Source: Desulfobacterales bacterium
GTDB taxonomy: Bacteria > Desulfobacterota > Desulfobacteria > Desulfobacterales > JAFDDL01
Reading direction: 5' to 3'
NCBI GenBank assembly: GCA_034003325.1
Contig: JAVEYW010000005.1
Span: 1-64,000, forward strand
Length of the DNA: 64,000 nucleotides
The position numbers and the translations under genes are program-made. Below are positions 43,356-52,115 of the stretch, piece after piece. Under the pieces are notes generated by a model. It did not search any database, was not told where the DNA came from, and saw only the letters and a program-made list of their open reading frames with translations. Numbering within the stretch: position 1 is the first letter of the stretch; every line of letters starts with the position of its first letter.

Positions 43356-46001
43356 ATGACTTATTTCACCAAAGTGGATCAATCAACCCCTTGCGGCAAA
43401 TTGCAATTCAACGCTTGTATGCGAAGTGGATTGTTCGCGTTGGCATTGGCGTTTTTCTGCCTGTTTGCCGGAACGGGCCGGGCGACTGTGACCATGCCGA
43501 CCATCTCGCAGATCAGCATAATGCCTAATTCTGCCGGAATAAAAGTGGTGCTGGATAGGCCGGCGCCATTTCGGGCGGTGTTGGTGGATTCGAAGGAAGC
43601 CTTAATTGCATTTAAAAACGTGCAACTTTCGAAAAAGGTTCAAGAGGTTGGGGAAAACGGGGCACTGCATAAGCCGGTGAAAATCGATCGTTTGCCCAAT
43701 GATGTTGTGGCGCTTGTTGTTGTTACCACTCGTGAAATGCGCGAGATTCAGGCGTCGTGGGACAACAATGCCAATACCATGATAGCGCGGTTTATTTTTG
43801 CAGGGGGCGAAATGCGACTGCCGGATAAGGTAAGAAAAAAGGCTTTTAAGAAGCCCGAAAATTTAAAGAATAAAAAAAAGGAATGGGTCGTGCCGGTGAG
43901 CGATCTCCTTGGAGCGGGCCAAGAAACCGGGGCAATCGATCCTTCAAGCGTCTCGGAAGTTAACGCAACATCCACCGCGGATGCCGAAGTCGCGCCCGCG
44001 ACGGCGGTCGACCGGAGATTCGAACTGAATGTGCCCGTCGCGCAAATCCTGGCCAAAGAACCGGCGTCCGATATAGATGTCATGAAGGGCGATATGGACG
44101 ATTTGCTTTTGATGATGACGGATTCACCCTGCGGGGGAAAGCTGGACATTCAAGGGGCGTTACGAATGTGCAAGCAAAAGGATTGGCGGCAGGCGTTTGA
44201 TCTTTTAAACGAGGGGATTTTCGCCATTAAAGAAGACGCCTGCCTTGAGCGGGCATACTTTCTTAGGGCTTATGCTTTTTATTTAATGAATCTGGGCGTG
44301 AATGAGGGATTATATCCTGAAGTGCTCAATCTTTTTCAGGAGTCTCTCAGTTATTATCCTTCCTCTGTTTATGCGCCTTTCGCCCTGACAGGCATGGGAA
44401 AAACCTACAAGGCATTAAAAAATTTTGAGGAGGCCAAAGGGTATTTCAAGATTATCCTTGATACCCACAAAGAGTATTCGGGGAAACCGGAAGTGTTATA
44501 TGAGTTGGGCCGAATTTATTATGCTGGTAACAAGCCGGAATTGAGCATTTCGATTTTTAAGGAATTTTTAGCTGAGTATGCTGAAAATCCGTTAGCCCTT
44601 GATGTTACGCTCGAACTCGGGACAGCCCTTTATGATTTAAATCGCTATTCCGATGCGTTGGAAATGCTGAACGCAGTGTTGGCGAAAGACGTCCGAAAAG
44701 CGTTTGAAAATGAAAAATTATTGTGGCTGATCGGAAACTGTTACTATCAATTGGGTAAATTCGAGGATGCTAGAAACGCTCTCACCAAGGCGGTCAATCT
44801 TTTTCCCGCCGCCGAATCCAATTCGACCAGCCTCACTCGAATCGGAGACACTTATCGGGATACCGGGCAGCCGGAAAAGGCGAGCAAAATTTACCAACTT
44901 GCGATGGATACCTATCCAAAAACGGACGGGTTTATTATCGGCGCTATTCGCAAAGCCGAACTGCTATCGGATCGCTCTGAAAAGCAAAGCATTTTCAGAA
45001 TGATTATTGAAGGGTATTCGGCGCATCCCATGGCGGACCTGGCCGTGGTGAAGCTGGCGGATTTGTACCAAAACGCTGGCGAATATCGAAACAGCATAGA
45101 AACCATTCGGCCGTTGGTGATCGCTCGGCCCAACGCGTTGATTGAAGAGGCCGTTTTTATCATGCAGGCCGCCTTTGAGGGGCTGCTGTCGGAAATGCTC
45201 AAGTCAGACGCTTATCCTGAAATAGTGGTGTTGCACCAAAAAGATGGGGCTTTTTTTCGACGGTTTAACAATCCGAATATCTTTAAAATGCTTGGAGAGG
45301 CGTATTTAAATGGACATCTTCACACGGAGGCGGCAACACTTCTCAAGAAGGCGGCGAAATTGTACGGCGAAGACGCGCCAGCCGAACTCAGCTATGAATT
45401 GGCAGTGGCCCTGCAAGCGGCCAATGAAACGGACCTGGCGCTAACCGAGCTGAATAGATATGCCCAAAATGCTCCTGAAGGAGACCATGTGGCCGATGCC
45501 TTTTGCCGTATGGGGCGAATACTGATTGACCGGGGTGAGCCGGAAAATGCGTTTTTGGCATTGAATGCGTTTTATCGGCAAAACCTGCCGGCATCGGAAA
45601 AGATTCGGCTTCTGCGCTTGCTTTCTGAAACGCATCGTTTGCAGGGGCAATACGAACAGGCAGCAGATAAGTTGGTTGCCGCAACCGATTTGCTTACAGC
45701 CGCCCCGAATAAAGATTCCGATGCGCTGGCCGATATATTCCAGCAGCTCGGCGAGGACTATCTGCAGATCAAATCCTATCTGAAGGCGATTGATGCCTTT
45801 ACCTCGGCCCTCAAGTATGGGGGGAAAGCCCCCTCTTCTAGAATTTTGGTTCAACTCGGCGAAGCGTATCAAAAAGCGGGCGACACGAATAACGCCAAGC
45901 AAATGTTTGATCAGGTGCTAACACTGGAGGACGATTTTTGGAAATATCAGGCAAAAGAGCGGCTTCAACGCCTGGCGATCGAAAATAGAATCGGCTTTTA
46001 G
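43356..46001 (+). CDS. Exported TPR protein with AMIN-like N-terminus
   Basis: This protein of up to 881 aa has a hydrophobic signal sequence (about residues 22-43), a beta-rich AMIN-like domain (~50-150: ISQISIMPNSAGIKVVLDRP), a low-complexity linker, and about 14 TPR-like helical repeats from ~280 to the end (YYQLGKFEDARNALTKAV, YLQIKSYLKAIDAFTSALKYG). It should be periplasmic or envelope-attached. It lies between two sigma-54 activators and upstream of flgB, suggesting a role in flagellar assembly or placement; this is inference. The start is uncertain: ATG 43419 would begin at the signal peptide. Confidence 0.8.
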   Translation: MTYFTKVDQSTPCGKLQFNACMRSGLFALALAFFCLFAGTGRATVTMPTISQISIMPNSAGIKVVLDRPAPFRAVLVDSKEALIAFKNVQLSKKVQEVGENGALHKPVKIDRLPNDVVALVVVTTREMREIQASWDNNANTMIARFIFAGGEMRLPDKVRKKAFKKPENLKNKKKEWVVPVSDLLGAGQETGAIDPSSVSEVNATSTADAEVAPATAVDRRFELNVPVAQILAKEPASDIDVMKGDMDDLLLMMTDSPCGGKLDIQGALRMCKQKDWRQAFDLLNEGIFAIKEDACLERAYFLRAYAFYLMNLGVNEGLYPEVLNLFQESLSYYPSSVYAPFALTGMGKTYKALKNFEEAKGYFKIILDTHKEYSGKPEVLYELGRIYYAGNKPELSISIFKEFLAEYAENPLALDVTLELGTALYDLNRYSDALEMLNAVLAKDVRKAFENEKLLWLIGNCYYQLGKFEDARNALTKAVNLFPAAESNSTSLTRIGDTYRDTGQPEKASKIYQLAMDTYPKTDGFIIGAIRKAELLSDRSEKQSIFRMIIEGYSAHPMADLAVVKLADLYQNAGEYRNSIETIRPLVIARPNALIEEAVFIMQAAFEGLLSEMLKSDAYPEIVVLHQKDGAFFRRFNNPNIFKMLGEAYLNGHLHTEAATLLKKAAKLYGEDAPAELSYELAVALQAANETDLALTELNRYAQNAPEGDHVADAFCRMGRILIDRGEPENAFLALNAFYRQNLPASEKIRLLRLLSETHRLQGQYEQAADKLVAATDLLTAAPNKDSDALADIFQQLGEDYLQIKSYLKAIDAFTSALKYGGKAPSSRILVQLGEAYQKAGDTNNAKQMFDQVLTLEDDFWKYQAKERLQRLAIENRIGF

Positions 46002-46050
46002 GCGTGCGTTGACCTTTTTCTTCTGGGGAATCCGAAGCGGGTTTGTTGAA

Positions 46051-47418
46051 ATGGTTAAAAACCGAAACATACTCATCGTTGAAAGTGATCCAATGGTGCG
46101 CCGGGAATTACATCGGGCGTTGGAAGGGTGGGGGTATGCCGTTTTTTCCGTCATTGCCGGCGCGGAAGCCCGCAAAAAACTTCAGGACAGTGCAATTGAC
46201 ATGGTGATAGTCGGCTTTGAAACCCCGGGGGTAAACGGTATTGATTTGTGTCATTTGGCTGCTTCAGGCCAGACCGAGACCGGTGTGCTGTTTTTATCCA
46301 ATGAAGCGCCCATTGCGGAAGCCGTCAATGTGATGAAAGCGGGCGCCTTTGACTTTGTCATGAAACCGATTAGCGAAGAGCAACTTTATCATTTGGTGCA
46401 GCGATGGTTTTGCCGGTCATTGGACGCAGAGAGCGGGCGCGGGCATCAAAACCGGGGTCGCGATATTGTCACTCAGGATCCCGGCATGAAGAAGCTTCTG
46501 GCCTTGGCCCGCCAGGTCGCAGACAGCCGGGCTTCGGTGTTGATTCAGGGAGAGAGCGGAACGGGGAAAGAGCTTTTTGCCCGTTACATTCATGAACACA
46601 GCAGTCGGCGAGGCGGCCCCTTTATTGCCGTAAACTGTGGCGCCTTACCGGAAACCCTTCTTGAAAGCGAGCTGTTCGGCCATGAAAAGGGGGCTTTCAC
46701 CGGCGCGATTTCCAGAAAACCCGGGAAATTTGAATTGGCCGACGGCGGCACCATTTTGCTGGATGAGGTCACGGAGATGCAGGCCTCGCTTCAGGCCAAG
46801 CTGCTGCGGGTTCTGCAGGAACGGGAGGTGGACCGATTGGGTGGACGCATGCCGGTTTCCGTGGACATTCGCGTGGTGGCGACGACCAATCGGGACATAA
46901 AAACCGCTATTGAGGAAAAACAATTCCGCGAAGACCTTTATTACCGGCTCAGTGTTATTCCCCTCCGAATCCCCCCGTTGCGGGAGCGCTGCGCTGATAT
47001 TCCGTTGCTGGCGCATCATTTTATGGAGAAATACAACGCGATTGACAGGCGAAACGTCAAAAGTTTGGCGATGAATGCCGTTGAAAAACTGGCAACACTC
47101 CCGTTTAATGGAAATGTCCGGGAGCTTGAAAATATGATCGAACGGGCCGTGCTTCTTTCCGATGGGCATTGTATTCAGGAAAAAGACCTTTTTATTGAGC
47201 AGTTTGAGGCCGGCAATGGGCCGGTATTGGCTGCGATACATGATGTTGAACGCGCGCAAGCTCCGCTTCCCTTGCGGGAAGTTGAAAAAAAGATGATATT
47301 CCAGGCGCTTGATGAAACGAGCGGGAACCGGACGCACGCCGCAAAATTGTTGGGAATCAGTGTTCGAACGTTGCGAAACAAGCTCAATGAATACAAGGAT
47401 GGTTTTGAGGCCGAATGA
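46051..47418 (+). CDS. Sigma-54 activator with pseudo-receiver domain (B)
   Basis: This 455-aa NtrC-family protein has a receiver-like domain, AAA+ domain (GESGTGKELF, GAFTGA, TILLDEVTEM, LYYRLSVIPL) and Fis-type DNA-binding tail (GNRTHAAKLLGISVRTLRNKLNEY). The phosphoacceptor Asp is replaced by Gly55 (DMVIVGFETPG), while the later Lys is kept (FVMKPIS), so phosphorylation control is lost, as in FleQ/FlrA-type regulators. It ends about 60 nt before the flgB gene and is probably the class II flagellar activator. The ATG at 46051 is chosen over a TTG at 46009. Confidence 0.88.
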   Translation: MVKNRNILIVESDPMVRRELHRALEGWGYAVFSVIAGAEARKKLQDSAIDMVIVGFETPGVNGIDLCHLAASGQTETGVLFLSNEAPIAEAVNVMKAGAFDFVMKPISEEQLYHLVQRWFCRSLDAESGRGHQNRGRDIVTQDPGMKKLLALARQVADSRASVLIQGESGTGKELFARYIHEHSSRRGGPFIAVNCGALPETLLESELFGHEKGAFTGAISRKPGKFELADGGTILLDEVTEMQASLQAKLLRVLQEREVDRLGGRMPVSVDIRVVATTNRDIKTAIEEKQFREDLYYRLSVIPLRIPPLRERCADIPLLAHHFMEKYNAIDRRNVKSLAMNAVEKLATLPFNGNVRELENMIERAVLLSDGHCIQEKDLFIEQFEAGNGPVLAAIHDVERAQAPLPLREVEKKMIFQALDETSGNRTHAAKLLGISVRTLRNKLNEYKDGFEAE

Positions 47419-47419
47419 C

Positions 47420-47436
47420 CGGCACGCTATTTGCTT
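47420..47436 (+). promoter_or_regulatory. Sigma-54 promoter of the flgB operon
   Basis: CGGCAC-N5-TTGCTT, with GG and GC spaced by 10 nt, lies about 45 bp upstream of flgB and just after the stop of activator B. It has one mismatch (C for T) to the best consensus. Confidence 0.7.
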
Positions 47437-47478
47437 TCTTTTTTATCAGACGGCCCACCATGTTCAGCTTAAAGACCC

Positions 47479-47892
47479 ATGAACGGAGAAAGACACATGG
47501 CAAACTCGCTTGTAACCGACAATACCATTAATTTTTTAGGTAAGGCCTTATCCGCCGGCACCAAACGCCATGGCCTGATCAGCGCCAATGTCGCCAACAT
47601 CGATACCATCGGATATAAGGCCAAGGATATCGATTTTAAAAAAATGCTGACCGAAGTGTTGGAAGGCGAAACGCCCGGCGTACTCGAGCAGACGCAACCC
47701 CGGCACTTTCCTCGGGGTACACCCCTGACCCTTTCCGGTGAAGGCGAAGTTATAACCACTGGGGAAACGGTCGATATCGACCAGGAGATGACCCGGCTTG
47801 CGGAAAACAATATTAATTATCGAACCAACCTGGAGATGCTGCTGAGAAAAATGAATCTGATGAGAACCGCCGTTACTGAAGGAGGCCGATGA
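47479..47892 (+). CDS. flgB: Flagellar basal-body rod protein FlgB
   Basis: This 137-aa proximal rod protein has the N-terminal helix KRHGLISANVANIDTIGYKAKDIDFKKML and the C-terminal ENNINYRTNLEMLLRKMNLMRTAV. It opens the flgB-flgC-fliE-F-G-H-I-J operon and overlaps flgC by one base. Confidence 0.95.
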   Translation: MNGERHMANSLVTDNTINFLGKALSAGTKRHGLISANVANIDTIGYKAKDIDFKKMLTEVLEGETPGVLEQTQPRHFPRGTPLTLSGEGEVITTGETVDIDQEMTRLAENNINYRTNLEMLLRKMNLMRTAVTEGGR

Positions 47893-48329
47893 TGGACTTG
47901 ATTCAAATCATGCGAATCAGCGGTACGGGGTTGGCTGCCCAACGCGCCAAGATCAATGTTGTCACCGATAACCTGGCCAACGCGGAAACGACACGGTCTG
48001 CCGAAGGCGGGCCTTATCGAAGAAAAATGGTGGTATTTGAAGAAGCTCCGGTCTCAAAGGATTTCAAGGCGACCCTGGCCGATGAGGAAAAACAGGCCAA
48101 TGGGGTGGTTGTGTCCGAGACCGTCAGATCACAAGAGGATTACAGGTTGGTGCATAACCCGACTCATCCGGATGCGGATCCTTTGACCGGGTATGTGGCC
48201 ATGCCGAATGTTGATACCATGACCGAACTGGCCGATATGATGGTGGCCAGGCGCGCCTATGATGCGAATGTGACGGCCATGAGCAATACCAAAAGTATGA
48301 TACTGAAAGCCCTTGAGATCGGCAAATAA
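47892..48329 (+). CDS. flgC: Flagellar basal-body rod protein FlgC
   Basis: This 145-aa rod protein starts MDLIQIMRISGTGLAAQR, has NVVTDNLANAETT and ends in the conserved MMVARRAYDANVTAMSNTKSM segment. The second ATG (47892) fits the ggagg spacing better than 47889. A typical VHNPTHPDADP...YVAMPNVD segment is present. Confidence 0.95.
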   Translation: MDLIQIMRISGTGLAAQRAKINVVTDNLANAETTRSAEGGPYRRKMVVFEEAPVSKDFKATLADEEKQANGVVVSETVRSQEDYRLVHNPTHPDADPLTGYVAMPNVDTMTELADMMVARRAYDANVTAMSNTKSMILKALEIGK

Positions 48330-48387
48330 TGAGAGCCCTTTCGAAAACGTTTTTTGTCTTCGAATCGGCGCGTAAAGGAGAAAAAAA

Positions 48388-48675
48388 ATGAACGGACCGA
48401 GCATTGAAGGGATCGCCCCCTTGCAACCGGTTGAGATCGCCCCGAAGGCCAAGCCCGAAGCCGGAGGATTTGCCGATGCACTTAAGAGTGCAGTGGGAGA
48501 AGTAAATCATCTGCAGCACCTGGCGGATAACGCCGTTACGGATGTTGCAAAAGGCAATCTCGGTATTCATGAGGGAATGATGGCCCTTGCGGAGGCGGAT
48601 CTGTCCCTTCGGTTGCTGATTCAGGTACGAAATAAGGTGATGGATGCGTACCGGGAAATCAGCCGCATGTCATGA
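48388..48675 (+). CDS. fliE: Flagellar hook-basal body protein FliE
   Basis: This 95-aa protein links the MS ring and rod. The FADALKSAVGEVNHLQHLAD segment and C-terminal MMALAEADLSLRLLIQVRNK..AYREISRM are typical. A ggag site precedes the ATG. Confidence 0.92.
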   Translation: MNGPSIEGIAPLQPVEIAPKAKPEAGGFADALKSAVGEVNHLQHLADNAVTDVAKGNLGIHEGMMALAEADLSLRLLIQVRNKVMDAYREISRMS

Positions 48676-48713
48676 TAACACGTAGGAAAAAACACAGGTA
48701 GCAGGAAAATATT

Positions 48714-50297
48714 ATGGGTGCAGCAACGGAACAGATCGGGAATATTTTCAGTAAAATTCCGCTTCAGCGAAAGTTGGCGATGGGGTTGGTGCTGTTACTG
48801 GTAATCGGTGGATTTTGCGTCATGTTTATGGTGGGAAGCAAAACCGAGTACCAGCCCCTGTTTGGAAAACTGACCCCCGAGGATGCGGCCGGGATAGTGG
48901 ATAAGCTCAGGGAACAGCGCGTGCCTTTCCGGATTGAAGGCGGTGGCAGTATGATCCTTGTGCCGGCGGACATGGTCTATGATGTCCGATTGTCCTTGGC
49001 CGGTTTGGGAATACCCAAGGGCGGCGGCGTGGGCTTTGAGATTTTTGATGAAACGGACTTCGGTACGACTGAATTTGTTCAAAAGCTCAATTACCAGCGG
49101 GCGCTGCAAGGGGAACTGGCTCGAACCATCAAAGAGTTTTCGGAAGTGGCCGATGCCCGGGTGATGATTGTTATGCCGAAGGATTCGGTTTTTATCGATG
49201 AAAAAAAGCCGCCGTCGGCTTCCGTTTTGTTGAAACTTCGCAACGCGTTATCCAAATCGAAGGTGGCTGCCGTTGTCCACCTGGTGGCCAGCGCCGTGGA
49301 GGGACTTACCCCGGACCTGGTGACCGTTGTGGATACCGACGGAAGGGTGTTGTCCAAAAAGACACTTGAAGAAGATAAGGTCGGAGAGCTTGCGGATTCT
49401 CAGCTGGAATATAAAACCGGCTACGAGGGAAATTTGGTTCGAAGAATTCAGTCCATGCTGGAGCAGATCGTTGGACCCGGAAAAGCCATTGTGCGCGTCA
49501 GTGCGGATATGGATTTTAGCCGGGTGGATATTAATGAAGAACGCTATGACCCCGATGTGCAGGTAATCAGAAGCCAGCAAAACAGTACGGAAGCACAAGA
49601 GGGCAGCAAAGGTGCCGCCAACGGTGTTTCCAGTGTCAACCCCGCGGCCGGAGGGTCTTTGGCAAGCCAAAGCGCCGAAAAGAGCCAACGCCAGAATCAA
49701 ACCATTAATTATGAAATCAACCGAACGGTAAAGCGCATCGTAAAGCCGCTTGCCGAAGTCAAACGGTTGTCAGTGGCGGCCGTGTTGGACGGAAAATACA
49801 CGCCGGGCACCGATAAAGACGGCAATCAGACAAAGACCTATGTGGCCCGGACCCAAGCCGAGCTCGATCAATTCGCCAACATTGTCAAACAGGCCATGGG
49901 CTACAGCGCGGACCGGGAAGATCAGGTGACGGTAGAATCTCTTCCCTTTGCGTTCATGGAAGAGATGAGCCTGGAGATGAACCCCGGCGTGGACTGGCTG
50001 GCCATGATTAAGCGCTTCGGGCATTTGGCTGGATATGCGGTGTTGCTGCTGATTTCTTTTGTCTTCATCGTACGGCCGATGACGCGGGTGGTTAGCGATG
50101 TTTCGGTGGCGGTTGAGCAACAGACGCTCCGGTATGGCGCCGGTGCGCAGCAGCAAGCCCTGCCGAGTCCGGATGGCCGCCAGGCGTTGCCGGAGCCCAA
50201 GGCGATTAGTCCCCGGGAAAGGGCCGTTCATCTGACAAAGCAAGACCCGGATATGGCGGTGGAGCATGTGCGCAGCTGGTTGAGTGAGGCGTCGTGA
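48714..50297 (+). CDS. fliF: Flagellar MS-ring protein FliF
   Basis: This 527-aa protein has an N-terminal membrane helix (~20-42), two ring-building motifs (DAAGIVDKLREQ.., VHLVASAVEGL), the FVQKLNYQRALQGELART signature, a second membrane helix (~441-462) and a cytoplasmic C-terminal tail (MAVEHVRSWLSE) that binds FliG. The length is typical. Its stop overlaps fliG (TGATG). Confidence 0.96.
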   Translation: MGAATEQIGNIFSKIPLQRKLAMGLVLLLVIGGFCVMFMVGSKTEYQPLFGKLTPEDAAGIVDKLREQRVPFRIEGGGSMILVPADMVYDVRLSLAGLGIPKGGGVGFEIFDETDFGTTEFVQKLNYQRALQGELARTIKEFSEVADARVMIVMPKDSVFIDEKKPPSASVLLKLRNALSKSKVAAVVHLVASAVEGLTPDLVTVVDTDGRVLSKKTLEEDKVGELADSQLEYKTGYEGNLVRRIQSMLEQIVGPGKAIVRVSADMDFSRVDINEERYDPDVQVIRSQQNSTEAQEGSKGAANGVSSVNPAAGGSLASQSAEKSQRQNQTINYEINRTVKRIVKPLAEVKRLSVAAVLDGKYTPGTDKDGNQTKTYVARTQAELDQFANIVKQAMGYSADREDQVTVESLPFAFMEEMSLEMNPGVDWLAMIKRFGHLAGYAVLLLISFVFIVRPMTRVVSDVSVAVEQQTLRYGAGAQQQALPSPDGRQALPEPKAISPRERAVHLTKQDPDMAVEHVRSWLSEAS

Positions 50298-51316
50298 TGG
50301 GCGAGAAAAAAATCGATTTAAAAAATATGAGTGGGCCTGAAAAAGCGGCGGTGTTTCTTCTGGCCATCGGAGAGGTGGAAGCTTCCAAGGTGTTTAAGAA
50401 AATGAACGATGAGGAGATCAAGAAAGTCGCCGGCATCATGGCGGATCTTGATAAGGTGGCGCCGGAGGTGTTGGATGCCGTTTCGGAAGAATTCGTTGGT
50501 AGGCTTGAAGGTGGCTCAAGAGGGTCTGTTAAGGGCGAAGCGTTTTTTAAAGCGCTTGTGGGAAGCTCCCTCGAAAAAGGCAAAGCAGAAAAGCTTCTTC
50601 AGGAATTGGAAGAAGAAAGGAAGGAAACGCCCTTTGAATGGAGCAGTGAAGTGGACCCATCGGTTTTTCGAGATCACCTGATGGGGGAGCATCCTCAGAC
50701 CATCGCCATGATCCTGGCCTATTTGCCCCCGAACGTTTCGGCTGAAATTTTATTCGGACTACCCGATGATAAAAAGGGGGATATTGCCATTCGAATCGCC
50801 CGGTTGGGTCAGGTTCCCAAGGAAATTGTTCGTCAAGTGGATGAAACATTGCGAAATGAACTGAAGAAAGTCGGCACCAGTGGGGAAAAAGTCGGCGGTA
50901 TTCAGGCATTGGTGGATATATTGAATAATCTCGATAGGGCCAGCGAAGATATTATCCTGGAGACCATTGAAGAAGAGCATGCTGAGATGGTCGTGGAAAT
51001 CAGGGGTATGATGTTTGTGTTTGAAGATCTGATCAAGGTAGATGACCGGGGTATGCGCGAGATCTTGAAGAAGGTGGAAAACCAGCAGTTGGTGTTGGCC
51101 ATGAAGACCGCCAGCGAGGAGATGAAGCAGAAGATTGTCGGCAATCTCTCGACGCGCGCGGCCGAAATGCTGATGGAGGACCTTGAAGTCATGGGACCGG
51201 TGCGCTTAACGGAGGTGGAAGAAGCGCAACAAGCCATCATTCGTGCAGCCAAGGAACTGGAGGCCGATGGTACCATCACGCTTGGCGGCAAGGGAAAGGA
51301 GGATGTCCTTGTCTGA
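50297..51316 (+). CDS. fliG: Flagellar motor switch protein FliG
   Basis: This 339-aa protein couples the stator to the rotor. It has GPEKAAVFLLAIGEVEASKVFKKM, the middle EHPQTIAMILAYL motif and a C-terminal torque domain with charged helix (FEDLIKVDDRGMREILKKV). The ATG at 50297 overlaps the fliF stop; a GTG one codon earlier is in frame. The 3' end overlaps fliH. Confidence 0.96.
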   Translation: MGEKKIDLKNMSGPEKAAVFLLAIGEVEASKVFKKMNDEEIKKVAGIMADLDKVAPEVLDAVSEEFVGRLEGGSRGSVKGEAFFKALVGSSLEKGKAEKLLQELEEERKETPFEWSSEVDPSVFRDHLMGEHPQTIAMILAYLPPNVSAEILFGLPDDKKGDIAIRIARLGQVPKEIVRQVDETLRNELKKVGTSGEKVGGIQALVDILNNLDRASEDIILETIEEEHAEMVVEIRGMMFVFEDLIKVDDRGMREILKKVENQQLVLAMKTASEEMKQKIVGNLSTRAAEMLMEDLEVMGPVRLTEVEEAQQAIIRAAKELEADGTITLGGKGKEDVLV

Positions 51317-52070
51317 TCAACCAAAGGACGCCACTTTTCAAAGGGTTCATTGGGCAGCCGCCGTTTCGGCAAAGACGCCGAACCAATCGGCGGGCGCAGG
51401 CGCTGCCGGTGCTCAATTTGCCCATATGGCGCCTGTTGTCAAAAAAGCGGCTGAGGCATCGTCTTTTGAATCCCCTTATATCAGTGAACACAAGCTCAGA
51501 GAGATTCTTGAGGCGGATCGACGCCAAAAACGCCCGGCGGAGCCCGATGCGGAAGAAGTCAAGCGCTTGGCCTATGCGGAAGGATTTGCAAAGGGAGAGG
51601 CGGACGGATTCAATGCCGGCAAACAACAGACCAAACCGATTCTCGATCAGTTGCAGCGGGTTCTATCCGATGTGAATGGGTTGTGGCAGCTAATGGTTAC
51701 CCGCTACGAGCGCCAGTTGATGGATCTGGTTTGCCGGGTAGCCGAGAAAATCGTGCTCGGTCATGTTGAAATCGAACCTGAAACGGTTAAACGCGCTATT
51801 CTTGATGCATTTTCCGTTGTTCCTGAGCCAATTAACGCAACCATTGAGGTCAATCCAAAAGATTATGAATATATAGAAACAATCAAGGAAGATTTTTTTG
51901 ATTGCATTGCTTCCTTGAAGGATGTTGCCGTGTTGAGTGATCCGTCGGTGGCGCGCGGTGGCTGCAAAATTCGAACCACCTCGGGCGAGGTGGATGCCAC
52001 CATACAATCCCGGCTGGAATCGGTTCGAAAGTGTTTTATCGAGGCAAATGGATCCAAAAATATGGACTGA
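51303..52070 (+). CDS. fliH: Flagellar assembly protein FliH
   Basis: This protein of about 255 aa regulates the FliI ATPase. The central coiled region (AYAEGFAKGEADGFNAGKQQ) and C-terminal VCRVAEKIVLGHVEIEPETV plus GGCKIRTTSGEVDATIQSRL segments are characteristic. The aaggagg motif abuts the ATG at 51303, so the TTG at 51309 with 6-nt spacing may be the true start. It overlaps fliG by 14 bp. Confidence 0.9.
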   Translation: MSLSDQPKDATFQRVHWAAAVSAKTPNQSAGAGAAGAQFAHMAPVVKKAAEASSFESPYISEHKLREILEADRRQKRPAEPDAEEVKRLAYAEGFAKGEADGFNAGKQQTKPILDQLQRVLSDVNGLWQLMVTRYERQLMDLVCRVAEKIVLGHVEIEPETVKRAILDAFSVVPEPINATIEVNPKDYEYIETIKEDFFDCIASLKDVAVLSDPSVARGGCKIRTTSGEVDATIQSRLESVRKCFIEANGSKNMD

Positions 52071-52115
52071 GCATCCCCGGTCAATGACCGACCAACCCAA
52101 AGACGACCAAACCCT

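Noticed and set aside
43226-43528. 100-codon plus-strand frame overlapping the TPR gene start
   Set aside because: It overlaps the signal peptide region of the TPR gene in another frame; its His/Cys-rich start comes from a 15-bp direct repeat near 43281-43310.
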